A DNA stretch of 64,000 nucleotides, taken from NCBI RefSeq assembly GCF_002087295.1, contig NZ_MWVI01000097.1, positions 62,001 to 126,000 of the forward strand, in the 5' to 3' direction. Below the pieces are notes generated by a model. That model ran no database searches. It was not told the DNA's origin and saw only the letters and a list, made by a program, of their open reading frames with translations. This stretch comes from Vreelandella lionensis (GTDB taxonomy: Bacteria > Pseudomonadota > Gammaproteobacteria > Pseudomonadales > Halomonadaceae). Positions 19,197 to 29,138 of this stretch are shown here, piece after piece (within the stretch, counting starts at the first letter, position 1; every line of letters begins with the position of its first letter). Both the position numbers and the translations under genes were made by a program.

Positions 19197-19297
19197 CGTT
19201 AACCTCAGCACCTCTCCATAGCGGCGTCCCGCCGCTATTCTGCAACTATCGCGTCCCTCTTCCCCAACACGCAACGCAACCAGGCAAGGAATCCGTG

Positions 19298-19729
19298 ATG
19301 AACAACGATCAAGCCTTGGCCAACTTTTGCGCCTTCTTTAATAAACTAGACAATACCTGTACAGAAAAACTATACGAGGTATATACTGAGGGTGTTGTTT
19401 TCAACGATCCGCTGCATCACATTGAAGGTCGAGACGCGCTTGAGCGCTATCTCGCCACGATGTATGAGAACGTTGAACGCGGCCGTTTCACCTATCACTC
19501 GCAGCAACGACAAGCGAATCAGGCCTTTGTGACATGGACAATGGAGTTCGTTCATCCACGCTTGGCGGGTGGCAAGCCGATTCGTGTTGAAGGCTGCAGC
19601 GCCTTAACGTTTGAAGAGGACGGGAGAGTATCGCGCGCCCGTGACTACTTTGACGCTGGCGCCATGCTGTATGAGCACCTTCCTATCATGGGGCGCGTCA
19701 TACGCTGGTTAAAGCAACGCCTTAGTTGA
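19298..19729 (+). CDS. NTF2-like (SnoaL-type) protein
   Basis: 143 residues, intact; start ATG 19298 with AAGGA seven bases upstream (a GTG directly before it is less likely). The pattern of a helix (FCAFFNKLDNTCTEKLYEVY), FNDPLHHIEGRDALERYL and a sheet region with FVHPRLAGGKPIRVEGCSAL, ending RDYFDAGAMLYEHLP, is that of the NTF2-like fold. In relatives this gene sits between phr and the SDR gene of the same cluster. No enzymatic role is established; a small hydrophobic ligand or substrate in lipid modification is a guess from context. Confidence 0.8.
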   Translation: MNNDQALANFCAFFNKLDNTCTEKLYEVYTEGVVFNDPLHHIEGRDALERYLATMYENVERGRFTYHSQQRQANQAFVTWTMEFVHPRLAGGKPIRVEGCSALTFEEDGRVSRARDYFDAGAMLYEHLPIMGRVIRWLKQRLS

Positions 19730-19794
19730 AAAAAGGGTGACCTCGTTTATGTGCACGCCCGTTGCGTGCTAACAGGCCGCTATAGGAGAGCAGG

Positions 19795-20581
19795 ATGAGC
19801 ACATGGGAAAACGCCCCAACGCATTTGGCTAACCGGTGCTACCTCCGGTATTGGGGAGGCGCTGGCCAAGCAGTTCATCGCCCAGGGCCACAGCGTTGTT
19901 CTGAGCGCCCGCAACGAAGAGGCGCTCAATGCCCTTTGCGATGGTCATAGCAACGCTTACCCGCTGCCGCTGGATGTGAGCGACCATCAAGCCGTGCTTG
20001 CGGCGGGGGAACAGATCGCAGAGTGGCTGGGCGCATTAGACATTGCGCTCTTCAATGCCGGCACCTGTGAGTACCTGGATGCCCGACACTTCGATATGGC
20101 GCTAGTCGAGCGCGTTTTTACTCCTAACTTGTTTGGCACGCTTTACGGCGTTGAAGCCGCACTCCCGCTACTGCGTGCCGCCCGCCGAGAGGGCAAACCT
20201 GCCCGCTTGGCCGCTACCTCGAGCGCGTCGGCCTATCTGCCGCTGCCCCGCGCGGAGGCTTACGGGGCTTCAAAAGCCGCCGTGAGTTACTTCTTGGAGT
20301 CTCTGCGCCTTGATCTTCACCAGGAAGGGATTGACGTGAGCTTGATTCACCCAGGCTTTGTGAAAACGCCGCTTACCGACCGCAACGACTTTCCCATGCC
20401 CATGCAAGTCACTGCCGATGAAGCTGCCGAAGCAATTATTGCTGGGCTCGCAAAAGGACGTTTGGATATTCATTTTCCACGGCGCTTCACCTATATCGTG
20501 AAATGCTTGGGCATTTTACCCCCTGCCCTGCGGCGGTGGATTGGCCCGCGTATGACGCGGCAAACCAAGGAGCACTCATGA
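19795..20581 (+). CDS. short-chain dehydrogenase/reductase (one frameshift)
   Basis: Classical SDR of 261 residues: WLTGATSGIGEAL (NAD(P)-binding TGxxxGxG), LFNAGTCEYL (NAG), AATSSAS with the catalytic serine and AYGASKAAVS (YxxxK). Start ATG 19795 follows GGAGAGCAGG. One A too many in GAAAAC (19807-19811) breaks the frame; removing it gives MSTWETPQRIWLTGATSGIG. Its stop overlaps the next ATG (ATGA), showing coupling to the FAD oxidoreductase. Substrate unknown; in related clusters it is thought to act on lipids or aldehydes. Confidence 0.9.
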
Positions 20582-21929
20582 GCGCCTCAGCGTCACAGCG
20601 CATCGCTATCATCGGCAGCGGCATTAGCGGCATGGCTGCCGGATGGTACCTCTCCAGTCAGCCTGAGGTGACTCTGTTTGAAGCCGATAGCCGGCTGGGG
20701 GGCCACACCGCCACCATGGACGTTGCGGTGAACGGCACGCCTTACGCCATCGACACTGGATTTATCGTTTTCAACGATTGGACCTACCCGCACTTTCAGA
20801 GATTGCTGGCCACCCTTGGCGTGCCCAGCCAAGCCACTGAAATGAGCTTTTCGGTTCACGAGACGGATGTGGACTTTGAGTACAACGGCCATACGCTAGC
20901 CTCGTTGTTCGCCCAGCGGCGCAACCTGCTCAACCCCTCGTTCTATCGCCTGCTCAGCGACATTTTGCGCTTTAACAAGCAGGCCACGGCCGACCTTGAG
21001 AGCAAGCGGCTACCTGCCGACATGACTTTGGGTGAGAACCTTGACCAACACGGCTATGGAGAGGCGTTTCAGCGCCGTTACCTACTCCCCATGGGAGCTG
21101 CCATTTGGTCAGCCAGCTTCGGCGACCTTACGCGCCTTTCCTTTGACGTTTTTTGTGCGCCTTTTTCCGTAACCACGGGCTGCTGTCGGTGAATCACCGC
21201 CCCCAGTGGTACACCTTGATAGGCGGTTCAAAGCGCTATATTCCGGCGCTGACCGCTCCCTATGCCGCACGTATTCGCCTGAATACACCGGTGACCAACA
21301 TTACTCGTAGCGATACCGGCGTGACCATTACAACCGCCCAAGGCAGCGAGCGTTTTGATCAGGTGGTGTTGGCATGCCACGCCGACCAAGCGGTGGCCAT
21401 GTTAGGCGATGCGACACCTGACGAGCGCGATATTCTATCGGCGATGCCCTACCAGGATAACGAGGTGGTGCTGCATACCGACACAGCGCTGCTACCCCGG
21501 CGTCAGCGCGCTTGGGCAAGCTGGAACTACCGCTTGGACGGGCGAGGTGTCGATGAGCGCGTCTCAGTGACTTACAACATGAATATCTTGCAATGCCTAG
21601 AGGCGGATACCACCTTCTGCGTCACGCTCAACGATTCAGACAGCATCGACCCTGCCAAGGTGTTGGGACGCTACACCTACGCCCACCCCCAGTTCACCCT
21701 GGCGGGCCAAGCGGCGCAAATGCGCCACGATGAAATTTCGCCCGTAGCGCGACGCACTCACTTTTGCGGTGCCTATTGGCGCAACGGCTTTCATGAAGAC
21801 GGCGTTTGGAGCGCGCTACGCGTGGCGCAGGCGCTCGGCTGCGATGAAGCAGCAGAGCCACCTGCCACGCCTACCGCGCTACCTGCGCATGAACTGATGC
21901 CTAATAGCGTGGGGGGGGGGCTGGGATGA
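20578..21929 (+). CDS. FAD/NAD(P)-dependent amine-oxidase-type oxidoreductase (frame disturbed near 21150)
   Basis: 449 residues after correction. N-terminal FAD motif IAIIGSGISGMAAGWYLS, then FEADSRLGGHTATM, both diagnostic of the flavin-containing amine oxidase/phytoene-desaturase-like family. C-terminal region contains VVLACHADQAVAML and FCGAYWRNGFHEDGVWSAL. Two extra bases in GTTTTTTGTGCGCCTTTTT (21146-21165) shift the frame; the restored reading is VFVRFFRNHGLL. The C-terminus is encoded by a run of ten G (21911-21920). Stop and next start overlap (ATGA). It probably acts with the SDR and CFA-type methyltransferase on membrane fatty acids. Confidence 0.9.
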
Positions 21930-22691
21930 TTGCCGCGCCGCGTTCGCGCATCTATCGCGGTGCGCTACGCCACCGCCGCTTTACGCCAAAGACTCATGCA
22001 TTTAGCTACCAAGTGTGGATGGCCTGGCTCGACCTTGATGGGCTGCCGACGCTGTTCGACGGCGTGCCTGGGTTTAGCGCCCGCAGGCCTGCACTGGCAC
22101 GCTTTCGCCGCGAAGATTATCTGGCCCCTACTGACCGGCCACTGCGTACCGCCGTGCGTGAAGAGCTAACCCGCCAGCTGGGCAGCGCTCCCAGCGGGCG
22201 GATCTGCATGCTGACCCAGCTACGCATCCTGGGCACGATGTTTAACCCGATTACGATGTATTACGCTTACGATGAGCATGGCCGCCTAGCGGCTGTATTA
22301 GGCGAAGTCACCAATATGCCCTGGCGAGAGCGCACCTGCTACGCCTGCCACGTTGAGACTGGCCGTCATACCCATCAGGCAAGCTTTGCCAAAGCGATGC
22401 ACGTATCGCCGTTTAATCCCATGGAGATGACTTACCGCTGGAAGTTCAACGGCCCCCGGCGAGCAGCTCTATCTACACATGGAAAACTGGCAGCACGAGC
22501 AGCTTCATTTTGATGCCACGCTCACCCTTGAGGCAGCGCCCGCCACGCGCGATGTGCTGCTGGGAACCCTCGCCAAGCACCCTTGGATGAGTCTGAAAAC
22601 GGTCGCGGGAATCCATTTTGAAGCGCTTCGCCTATGGCTTAAGTGCATCCCCGTTTATAACCACCCTAAGCGCAAGGAGACTTCAAAGTGA
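21926..22691 (+). CDS. DUF1365 family protein (one frameshift)
   Basis: 254 residues. Family features: IYRGALRHRRFTPKTHAFSY at the start, FRREDYL, and LGTMFNPITMYYAYD, then FNPMEMTYRW. One C too many in GGCCCCCGGC (22451-22460) shifts the frame; restored GPGEQLYLHMENW. The stop overlaps the GTG start of the next gene (GTGA). DUF1365 genes almost always neighbour an FAD oxidoreductase and a CFA-type methyltransferase, as here; biochemical function not established. Confidence 0.92.
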
Positions 22692-23957
22692 CCACCCTGC
22701 GTACCACACCCCCCAACAGTCAGCCAGCGCGTCAAGATCGCTTCACCCGCTGGCTAAAGCCGCGCTTAATGGCGCAGCTGGGTGCCTTTCGCGGCGGCCG
22801 AATTACGCTGATTGAAGGCAACCAATGCCACCACCTAGGCCAGGAGGGAGAAATCCAGGTGACCGTGGTGATCCGACACTCCCGCGCTTGGAAACGGCTT
22901 GCCTTTGGCGGCACGGCCGGCGCTGCGGAATCCTATATGGATGGCGATTGGGATGCCGATGATTTGGTGGCTCTGGTGCGCCTATTTGCGGCGAACCTGG
23001 AGCACTGCAACGGCAATATGGAGAACGGTAGCGCGCGCTTTACCCGCTGGCCACTGGGGCTTGTTTACCGTTTCCAGCGCAACAGCCTGTCCGGCTCTAA
23101 GCGCAATATCGCCGCCCATTACGATATTGGTAACGACCTGTTTGCGACGTTCCTGGATAAACGCCACTGGATGTACTCCAGCGCCGTTTTCCCCTATCCG
23201 GAAGCCAGCCTGGAGGAGGCCTCTACCTACAAGCTCGATATCATGCTAGAAAAGCTGGATGTGCGGCCTGAGCACCACCTGCTGGAAATTGGCACAGGCT
23301 GGGTCGGGCTGGCCATACACGCGGCAAAGACGCGTGGCTGCCGCGTCACCACCACCACGATTTCCGAAGAGCAGCACGCGCATACGGCCAAGCGCATCAA
23401 AGAAGAGGGGCTGGAAAATAAAATCACCCTGCTTAAGCAGGATTACCGCGAACTCACCGGACGTTTTGACCGATTGATTTCCGTGGAGATGATCGAAGCG
23501 GTTGGCCACCAGTATCTCAATACGTATCTGGAGAAGGTGGACAGCCTGCTGACCGACGATAGGGCAGGCCATGCTGCAGGCGATCACCATTCGTGACCAG
23601 CGCTTTGAAGAGGCCAAGCGGGATATGGACTTTATCAAACGCTACATTTTCCCCGGCGGGTTTTTGCCCTCCCACCACGCTATGCTCTCTGGCGTGATGC
23701 GTAAAACGTCGCTGAACGTGGTCCCCCTTGACGAGATTGGTCAGCACTATGCGCGTACGCTACGGGAGTGGCGCCACCGCTTTGAGGCGAGCCTCGATCA
23801 AGTACGCAACCAGGGCTACGATGAGCGCTTTATTCGCATGTGGCGTTACTATCTGTGCTACTGCGAAGGGGGCTTTATTGAGCGCTCCATCGGCACCTGC
23901 CACCTACTATTAGCAAAGCCCGCAGCTAAGCCCGTGCCGCTTACCGGAGCCTTGTAA
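22688..23957 (+). CDS. cyclopropane-fatty-acid synthase-type SAM methyltransferase (one frameshift)
   Basis: 422 residues. The N-terminal region is shared with Cfa; then SAM motif I LLEIGTGWVGLAIHA (the usual GWGG is GWVG), preceded by NIAAHYDIGNDLFATFLD and WMYSSAVF, and C-terminal MWRYYLCYCEGGF with the family cysteine-rich YYxxYCxGGF. One base is extra near 23569 (DDRAG-MLQAITIRDQ). The class methylates or cyclopropanates unsaturated acyl chains of membrane phospholipids; in alphaproteobacteria a homologous cluster belongs to the singlet-oxygen response. GTG start overlaps the preceding stop. Confidence 0.92.
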
Positions 23958-24485
23958 ATGGCTGCACAGCCTGCGCCACGGCAAACTCCGCTGCGCATGA
24001 TGCTGTTCAACGCATTGCGTTTTGAAGCCGGCTGGCTGCTGTGCGTATTGGGCGGCTCCTGGGTCGCCGCGCTAACGGGGGCGGTACTGCTTGGCTGGCA
24101 TTTCTGGCGCTGCGCCCAGCCAGGAGAATGGCGCTTTATCGCAGCTTTTGCCCTGCTGGGGCTGGTGTTAGACGGCGGGCTGCACTTGGCGGGCGGTTTT
24201 GATTTTGGCGAGCAGACGTTAATAGCGGGTTTATTGCCGCTGTGGTTATGGATGCTGTGGCCCCTGTTCGCCACCCTGGTATTTCACTCCCTGGCTTGGC
24301 TGTGGCGCTACCCACTAGTTGCCGCCGTGGGCGGTGCTGTTAGCGGGCCGCTCTCTTACTTAGGCGGTGCAGCGCTGGCAAACGTTAGCTTGGCACCGTG
24401 GCTCCTTCCAGCACCGGCCGTCATCTGGGCAGCGCTCTGCTGGGGCATCAGCCGTTACATTCAGCGTTTAGCCGCTAGTGATTAA
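23958..24485 (+). CDS. DUF2878 integral membrane protein
   Basis: 175 residues, intact, starting directly after the stop of the methyltransferase gene. Five or six hydrophobic segments, for example GWLLCVLGGSWVAALTGAVL, FIAAFALLGLVLDGGLHLAG and LLPLWLWMLWPLFATLVF; the LLGLVLDGGLHLAG helix is the DUF2878 signature. Last gene of the light-stress/lipid cluster. It meets the GGDEF-EAL gene tail to tail with no spacer. Function unknown. Confidence 0.88.
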   Translation: MAAQPAPRQTPLRMMLFNALRFEAGWLLCVLGGSWVAALTGAVLLGWHFWRCAQPGEWRFIAAFALLGLVLDGGLHLAGGFDFGEQTLIAGLLPLWLWMLWPLFATLVFHSLAWLWRYPLVAAVGGAVSGPLSYLGGAALANVSLAPWLLPAPAVIWAALCWGISRYIQRLAASD

Positions 24486-26324
24486 TTAATGTGCGCCTTC
24501 TGCCTGCGGTAGCGGTGCCCAGCGCTGCTCAAGCTCGGCGGCGGGCATCGGTTTAGCAAAGTAAAATCCTTGTACCAGGGTGCAGCCTGTTTCTACCAGG
24601 AACTGACACTGGGCCTGGGTTTCGACTCCTTCGGCGATCACTTCCAGCCCCATGCCTTTTGCCATGGCTAGTACCGCTGTAACAATCGCGGCATCTGCCT
24701 GATCGTTGGGCAACTCGCTGATAAAAGCGCGATCTAATTTAATTTTATCTACTGGCAGCCGCTTCAAATACCCCAGCGACGAGTAACCGGTGCCAAAGTC
24801 GTCAATAGCGATTGAGTAGCCAAGCTCTCTTAGTGCCTGCAGACGTGGCCCCATGTCCCCTGCTCGCTCGTCTAGTAACACCGATTCGGTCAGCTCCAAA
24901 CCAAGTTGTGACGGCTCTAGCTGGTAACGCTCAAGACAGGTGGCAAGCTGGGTTTCTAGATCGCCCTGAAAGAGCTGAAGGGCAGAGATATTGACCCAAA
25001 CAGTGGTCTTCGGCATGCCGCTATTTTGCAAGTGCGCTTGCTGAGCACAGGCCTTTTCGATCACCCAACTGCCTAACTCTGCCATCAAGCCGTGACGCTC
25101 GGCCAGGGGAATAAACTCTCCCGGCGATATCATGCCACCTTTGGGGTGACGCCAGCGCAGCAGTGCTTCCATACCTACCAACTCACCGCTACCGGGATGG
25201 TGTTGGGTTTGGTAGTGAAGCTCTAACTGGTCACCGGAGATCAGCGCGGCACGCAGGTCGCTGACTAATGCTAATTGGGGATTATCCTGCTTATCCAGCG
25301 CGGGGCGAAACCGCAGGCTGTGGTTGCGACCCAGCCGCTTGGCGCTGTAAAGCGCTGACTCTAAACGCTGAAACAGCACGCTGGAATCTTGACCATCTTC
25401 CGGCGCACGGCAGCTACCAATGGTGAGGCCTAATCGCAGCGACTGCTCATTAATCTCGAAGGGGCTGCACATATGGTCGCGCAGATTCCCTAGCCACTTG
25501 TCGTGGTCATCAAAGGTGGTGGTGCGAATCACCATAAACTCATCACCCCCCAGCCGCCCCACTCCGCTTCCCGCCATATAGCTGGTGAGCCGCTGGGCAA
25601 ATCGAGCCAGCAGCCGGTCGCCCTGCTCAACGCCTAAGCTATCGTTAACCGACTTAAGTCCGTCAATATCAATCAGCGCCATATCCAAGCTTTCACCTGC
25701 ACGCAGGTGGCGCAGCCTGGACGCCATTAAGTCATGCAAGCGACGCCGGTTAGGTAGGCCTGTTAGCGGATCTTCATAGCCGATACGTCTTAAATCGTTC
25801 TCACGAGCTTTTTGTGCCGAAATATCGGAGAACCAGCTGATAAAGTGGGTGATTTTGCCTCGCTTGTCGGTGACGGCACGCACTTTGAGCCATTCAGGGT
25901 ACTCATCGCCATGTTTGCGACGGTTCCACATTTCGCCTTCCCACCGCCCAGTGGCTTTTAGGGTGCTCCAAAAGTTTTCATAAAACGCTTTGTCATGGCG
26001 CTGAGCCGCCAGGGTGTCTAGCTTTCGGCCTATCATCTCTTGGCTTTCATAACCGGTAATTTCGGTAAACGCCGGATTCACCGCTAGCACACGGTTTTGG
26101 ACATCACTAATGACCATCGCATCACCAGACAACCCCAACGCATCCTGTGAAAGACGCAGGCGTAGACGCTGCTGACGCACTTGGTTCCAGGCATCCCACA
26201 AGCCTAAAGTAACGAAGCTAGCCGCGACCATACGCAGCGCCGCATCGGGGATCCACACGCAGGCAGGTAGCGCCATCAGCGCCACCCATACCAACGGGCG
26301 ATTAAGAGAGACAGGCAGCCACAT
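24486..26324 (-). CDS. membrane PAS-GGDEF-EAL protein (c-di-GMP turnover)
   Basis: 612 residues, intact. Two hydrophobic segments (residues 10-45), a PAS domain (GDAMVISDVQNRVLAVNPAF ... GYESQEMIG), a GGDEF domain with an intact GRLGGDEF motif and an EAL domain with MEALLRWRHP, ELTES, IDDFGTGYSSLGYLK and EGVET. Both catalytic sites look complete, so either synthesis or hydrolysis of c-di-GMP is possible; in such tandem proteins the EAL often dominates. PAS may sense redox or a small ligand. Convergent with the lipid cluster and divergent from fabA, with a 270-base spacer (26325-26594) in which I see no gene. Confidence 0.95.
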   Translation of the reverse strand: MWLPVSLNRPLVWVALMALPACVWIPDAALRMVAASFVTLGLWDAWNQVRQQRLRLRLSQDALGLSGDAMVISDVQNRVLAVNPAFTEITGYESQEMIGRKLDTLAAQRHDKAFYENFWSTLKATGRWEGEMWNRRKHGDEYPEWLKVRAVTDKRGKITHFISWFSDISAQKARENDLRRIGYEDPLTGLPNRRRLHDLMASRLRHLRAGESLDMALIDIDGLKSVNDSLGVEQGDRLLARFAQRLTSYMAGSGVGRLGGDEFMVIRTTTFDDHDKWLGNLRDHMCSPFEINEQSLRLGLTIGSCRAPEDGQDSSVLFQRLESALYSAKRLGRNHSLRFRPALDKQDNPQLALVSDLRAALISGDQLELHYQTQHHPGSGELVGMEALLRWRHPKGGMISPGEFIPLAERHGLMAELGSWVIEKACAQQAHLQNSGMPKTTVWVNISALQLFQGDLETQLATCLERYQLEPSQLGLELTESVLLDERAGDMGPRLQALRELGYSIAIDDFGTGYSSLGYLKRLPVDKIKLDRAFISELPNDQADAAIVTAVLAMAKGMGLEVIAEGVETQAQCQFLVETGCTLVQGFYFAKPMPAAELEQRWAPLPQAEGAH

Positions 26325-26594
26325 GGCGATTCTTGTTGTCCTAATCAGTCACTAATAAAAATAAACGATGACGACATCATGCCGTCTCACTAAAATCTTG
26401 GATAGAGCATATTACGTCAATACACCGTTTATTGGGCGAATTCACTAATCCGAACAGCACAATAAGGTAACCTGGGTTATCGGCAACCCATTAAAAAGTG
26501 TTAGAACGTTACGATAAGCCGCCCGCGACGTGCATTCAGCGGTTTCGGGAAGTAGACTAGGCGCAACAACCATCTTCATACTCGGAACGATTCA

Positions 26595-27112
26595 GTGACC
26601 AAGCAATATGCCTTTGATCGCGAAGAACTGCTGGCATGCTCGCGCGGCGAACTATTTGGCCCCGGCAATGCACAGTTGCCAGCTCCTAACACATGCTGAT
26701 GCTTGATCGCATTAAGCACATTCACGAAGAAGGCGGTGAGCATGGCAAGGGCGAACTGATCGCCGAGCTGGATATCACACCTGATCTGTGGTTTTTTGAT
26801 TGCCACTTCCCAGGAGACCCCGTGATGCCCGGCTGCTTAGGGCTTGATGCGATGTGGCAGCTGGTGGGCTTCTATCTGGGATGGCTTGGCCATCCTGGCC
26901 GTGGCCGTGCGCTAGGCTGTGGCGAAGTGAAGTTCAGCGGCCAAATTTTGCCCGACGCACAAAAAGTGACGTATCGCATTAATATGAAGCGCGTTATTAC
27001 TCGTCGGCTTATCCTAGGCATTGCCGACGGCACTGTGTCCGTTGACGGACGCGACATCTACCAGGCTAATGACCTGCGCGTTGGCCTATTCACCTCCACT
27101 GCGAATTTCTAA
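26595..27112 (+). CDS. fabA: 3-hydroxydecanoyl-ACP dehydratase/isomerase (two extra bases)
   Basis: Dehydrates 3-hydroxydecanoyl-ACP and isomerises the product to the cis-3 form, the branch point to unsaturated fatty acids. GTG start at 26595 ([20 protein letters not shown]). [20 protein letters not shown] carries the catalytic His and Asp. Two bases (AC) too many near 26690 break the frame; removing them gives [16 protein letters not shown] and 171 residues, as in E. coli. fabB follows after 12 bases with AGGAGG. An essential gene in most relatives, so likely a sequence error. Confidence 0.95.
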
Positions 27113-27124
27113 CAGGAGGCTCCC

Positions 27125-28342
27125 ATGCGACGAGTGGTAGTCACCGGCCTTGGCATCGTGTCGTGCTTAGGCAACGACCAGCAACAGGTCCTAGACGCGC
27201 TCAAAAACGGGCGCAGCGGTATTCGTTTTAAGGAAGAGTACGCTGAGCGTGGCTTCCGTAGCCATGTAGCAGGCAGCGTTGATATCGACTTGGACGCGTT
27301 AATCGACCGCAAACTGCACCGCTTTATGGGCGACGCAGCAGCCTATGCGTATGTCTCCATGGCTCAAGCAGTCGAAGACGCCGGGCTAACTGAAGCCCAG
27401 GCTTCTGATGTGCGAACGGGGCTGATTGCAGGCTCGGGGGGTGCATCAAGCGCCAACCAAGTTGAAGCTGCCGACCCCATGCGCGAGAAAGGCCTACGCC
27501 GCGTAGGCCCCTACCGTGTTACCCGCACCATGGGCAGCACAGTGTCTGCGTGCTTGGCAACGCCGTTTAAAATCAAAGGTGTGAATTACTCAATCTCTTC
27601 CGCCTGTGCAACCTCAGCTCACTGTATCGGCAATGCCATGGAGCAGATCCAGCTAGGCAAGCAAGCTGTGGTGTTTGCGGGTGGTGGCGAAGAGGAGCAC
27701 TGGACGCTCTCGCGCGTATTTGATGCAATGGGCGCCATCTCCACCCACTACAACGACACGCCTGACAAGGCTTCTCGCCCCTACGACCAGGCGCGCGACG
27801 GCTTTGTGATCGCTGGCGGCGGCGGCATGCTGGTGCTTGAAGAGCTGGAGCATGCCAAAGCTCGTGGCGCGAAGATTTACGGCGAGCTGGTGGGCTATGG
27901 CGCAACGTCTGATGGCTACGACATGGTGGCTCCCTCTGGCGAAGGTGCTACACGCTGTATGCACCAAGCGATGGCGACCGTGCAGGGCGATATCGACTAT
28001 ATCAATACCCACGGCACCTCTACGCCGGTTGGTGATGTGGCTGAGTTGAAGGCCATCCGCAATGTGTTTGGCAACTCAACGCCTGCTATGAGCTCGACCA
28101 AGTCGCTAACGGGCCACTCCCTGGGAGCAACAGGCGTACAAGAAGCCATCTACTCACTGTTGATGATGCAGCACAATTTTGTAGCTGCCTCGGCAAACGT
28201 TGATCAGCTGGATGAGCAGGCCGATGGCTTCGATATTGTGACCCAGCGTCGCGATAACGTCACCATCGACCGCGTGCTGTCTAATAGCTTTGGCTTTGGC
28301 GGTACGAACGCTTGCTTAGTCTTCCAGCGCTATAACGGTTGA
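27125..28342 (+). CDS. fabB: 3-oxoacyl-ACP synthase I
   Basis: Elongating ketoacyl-ACP synthase needed for unsaturated fatty acids. 405 residues, intact, strong AGGAGG site. Catalytic triad visible: [10 protein letters not shown] (Cys), [11 protein letters not shown] (His) and GHSLGATG (His). N-terminal [17 protein letters not shown] and C-terminal [13 protein letters not shown] are standard. Cotranscribed with fabA; an intrinsic terminator lies 22 bases after the stop. Confidence 0.98.
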   Translation: MRRVVVTGLGIVSCLGNDQQQVLDALKNGRSGIRFKEEYAERGFRSHVAGSVDIDLDALIDRKLHRFMGDAAAYAYVSMAQAVEDAGLTEAQASDVRTGLIAGSGGASSANQVEAADPMREKGLRRVGPYRVTRTMGSTVSACLATPFKIKGVNYSISSACATSAHCIGNAMEQIQLGKQAVVFAGGGEEEHWTLSRVFDAMGAISTHYNDTPDKASRPYDQARDGFVIAGGGGMLVLEELEHAKARGAKIYGELVGYGATSDGYDMVAPSGEGATRCMHQAMATVQGDIDYINTHGTSTPVGDVAELKAIRNVFGNSTPAMSSTKSLTGHSLGATGVQEAIYSLLMMQHNFVAASANVDQLDEQADGFDIVTQRRDNVTIDRVLSNSFGFGGTNACLVFQRYNG

Positions 28343-28363
28343 TCAGCACTTAAGCAGCATAAA

Positions 28364-28389
28364 AACGGCGCCTTTCGAGGCGCCGTTTT
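28364..28389 (+). terminator. intrinsic terminator after fabB
   Basis: Nine-pair perfect stem AACGGCGCC/GGCGCCGTT with a six-base loop (28373-28378) followed by T-run; preceded by an A-run, so it may also terminate the minus-strand plsC transcript from the other side. Confidence 0.9.
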
Positions 28390-28403
28390 GCGTTATAAAA
28401 CGA

Positions 28404-29138
28404 TTAGCGAGACGCTGGCCGTGGCACCTCTGAACTTTCCTGTAGCTGACCCTCTATCCAAGCCCCTACCATCTTCCAAGACTTCATCGGGCGTACGCCC
28501 GGAGGTCTCAATGGGCGCTCCAATGCGCACCCGCAGTACACCTGGATGCTTTACCCAGTGCCGCCCAGGCCAGCGCTCACCAGCGTTGTGTGCCACCGGC
28601 AGGACTGGCACACCTGCACGGCACGACACCACGCTACCGCTTTTGTTGTAGCGCTTACGCACGCCGGGGGAAACGCGAGGACCTTCGGGAAAAATCAGCA
28701 CGGAAAGGCCTGTGCCTCAGCGTTCAACACCCTGAGTAAGTACCTGCTTCATGGCGCGGGCTGGCTTTGAGCGATCAAGACTAATCGGGCGTAGCAGACG
28801 CAGCCCCCAACCAAAGATGGGAAAGCGCAGTAGCTCCTGCTTTAGCACAGTACATACCGGCGGCTTCATTACCTGCAGAAATACGGTTTCCCACTCGCAC
28901 TGGTGGTTCGCCTGAATTACGCAGGGCCCTGACGGAATATCTCTCGCCCCTGAATGTCATAGCGCACGCCACAGGCAATGCGAAACCAAACCACCAAAAA
29001 GTAGTTATAGAGGTTTAACAATCGATAGCGACCCGCCAACGGCAGAAACGGCGCGATGGGTAGAAACAGAACGCCAATAAGCAGCATGGCAGTAAAATAA
29101 CCCGCTTAGAACACCAGGCTGCGCACCACATTGATCAA
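28404..29138 (-). pseudogene. 1-acylglycerol-3-phosphate O-acyltransferase (PlsC family), heavily disrupted
   Basis: Pieces of an LPLAT acyltransferase can be read in order: INVVRSLVF, a membrane helix (LLIGVLFLPIAPFLPL), IQANHQCEWET (the HX4D-like block is HQCEWE), FPIFGWGLRLLRPISLDR, LIFPEGPRVSPG (FPEG block) and GVPVLPVAHNAGERWP. They lie in at least three frames: an in-frame TAA at 29106-29108, a shift near 28945, two compensating shifts near 28705-28720 and one near 28472, after which EDGRAWIEGQLQESSEVPR ends at TAA 28404. The TTG start overlaps the upstream stop (TTGA). Five lesions in 735 bases is more than in its neighbours, so real decay is possible. Confidence 0.8.

Noticed and set aside
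26325-26594. FabR or FadR operator upstream of fabA
   Set aside because: Only short partial palindromes (for example GGGTTATCGGCAACCC) were found; none matches the known operator patterns well.
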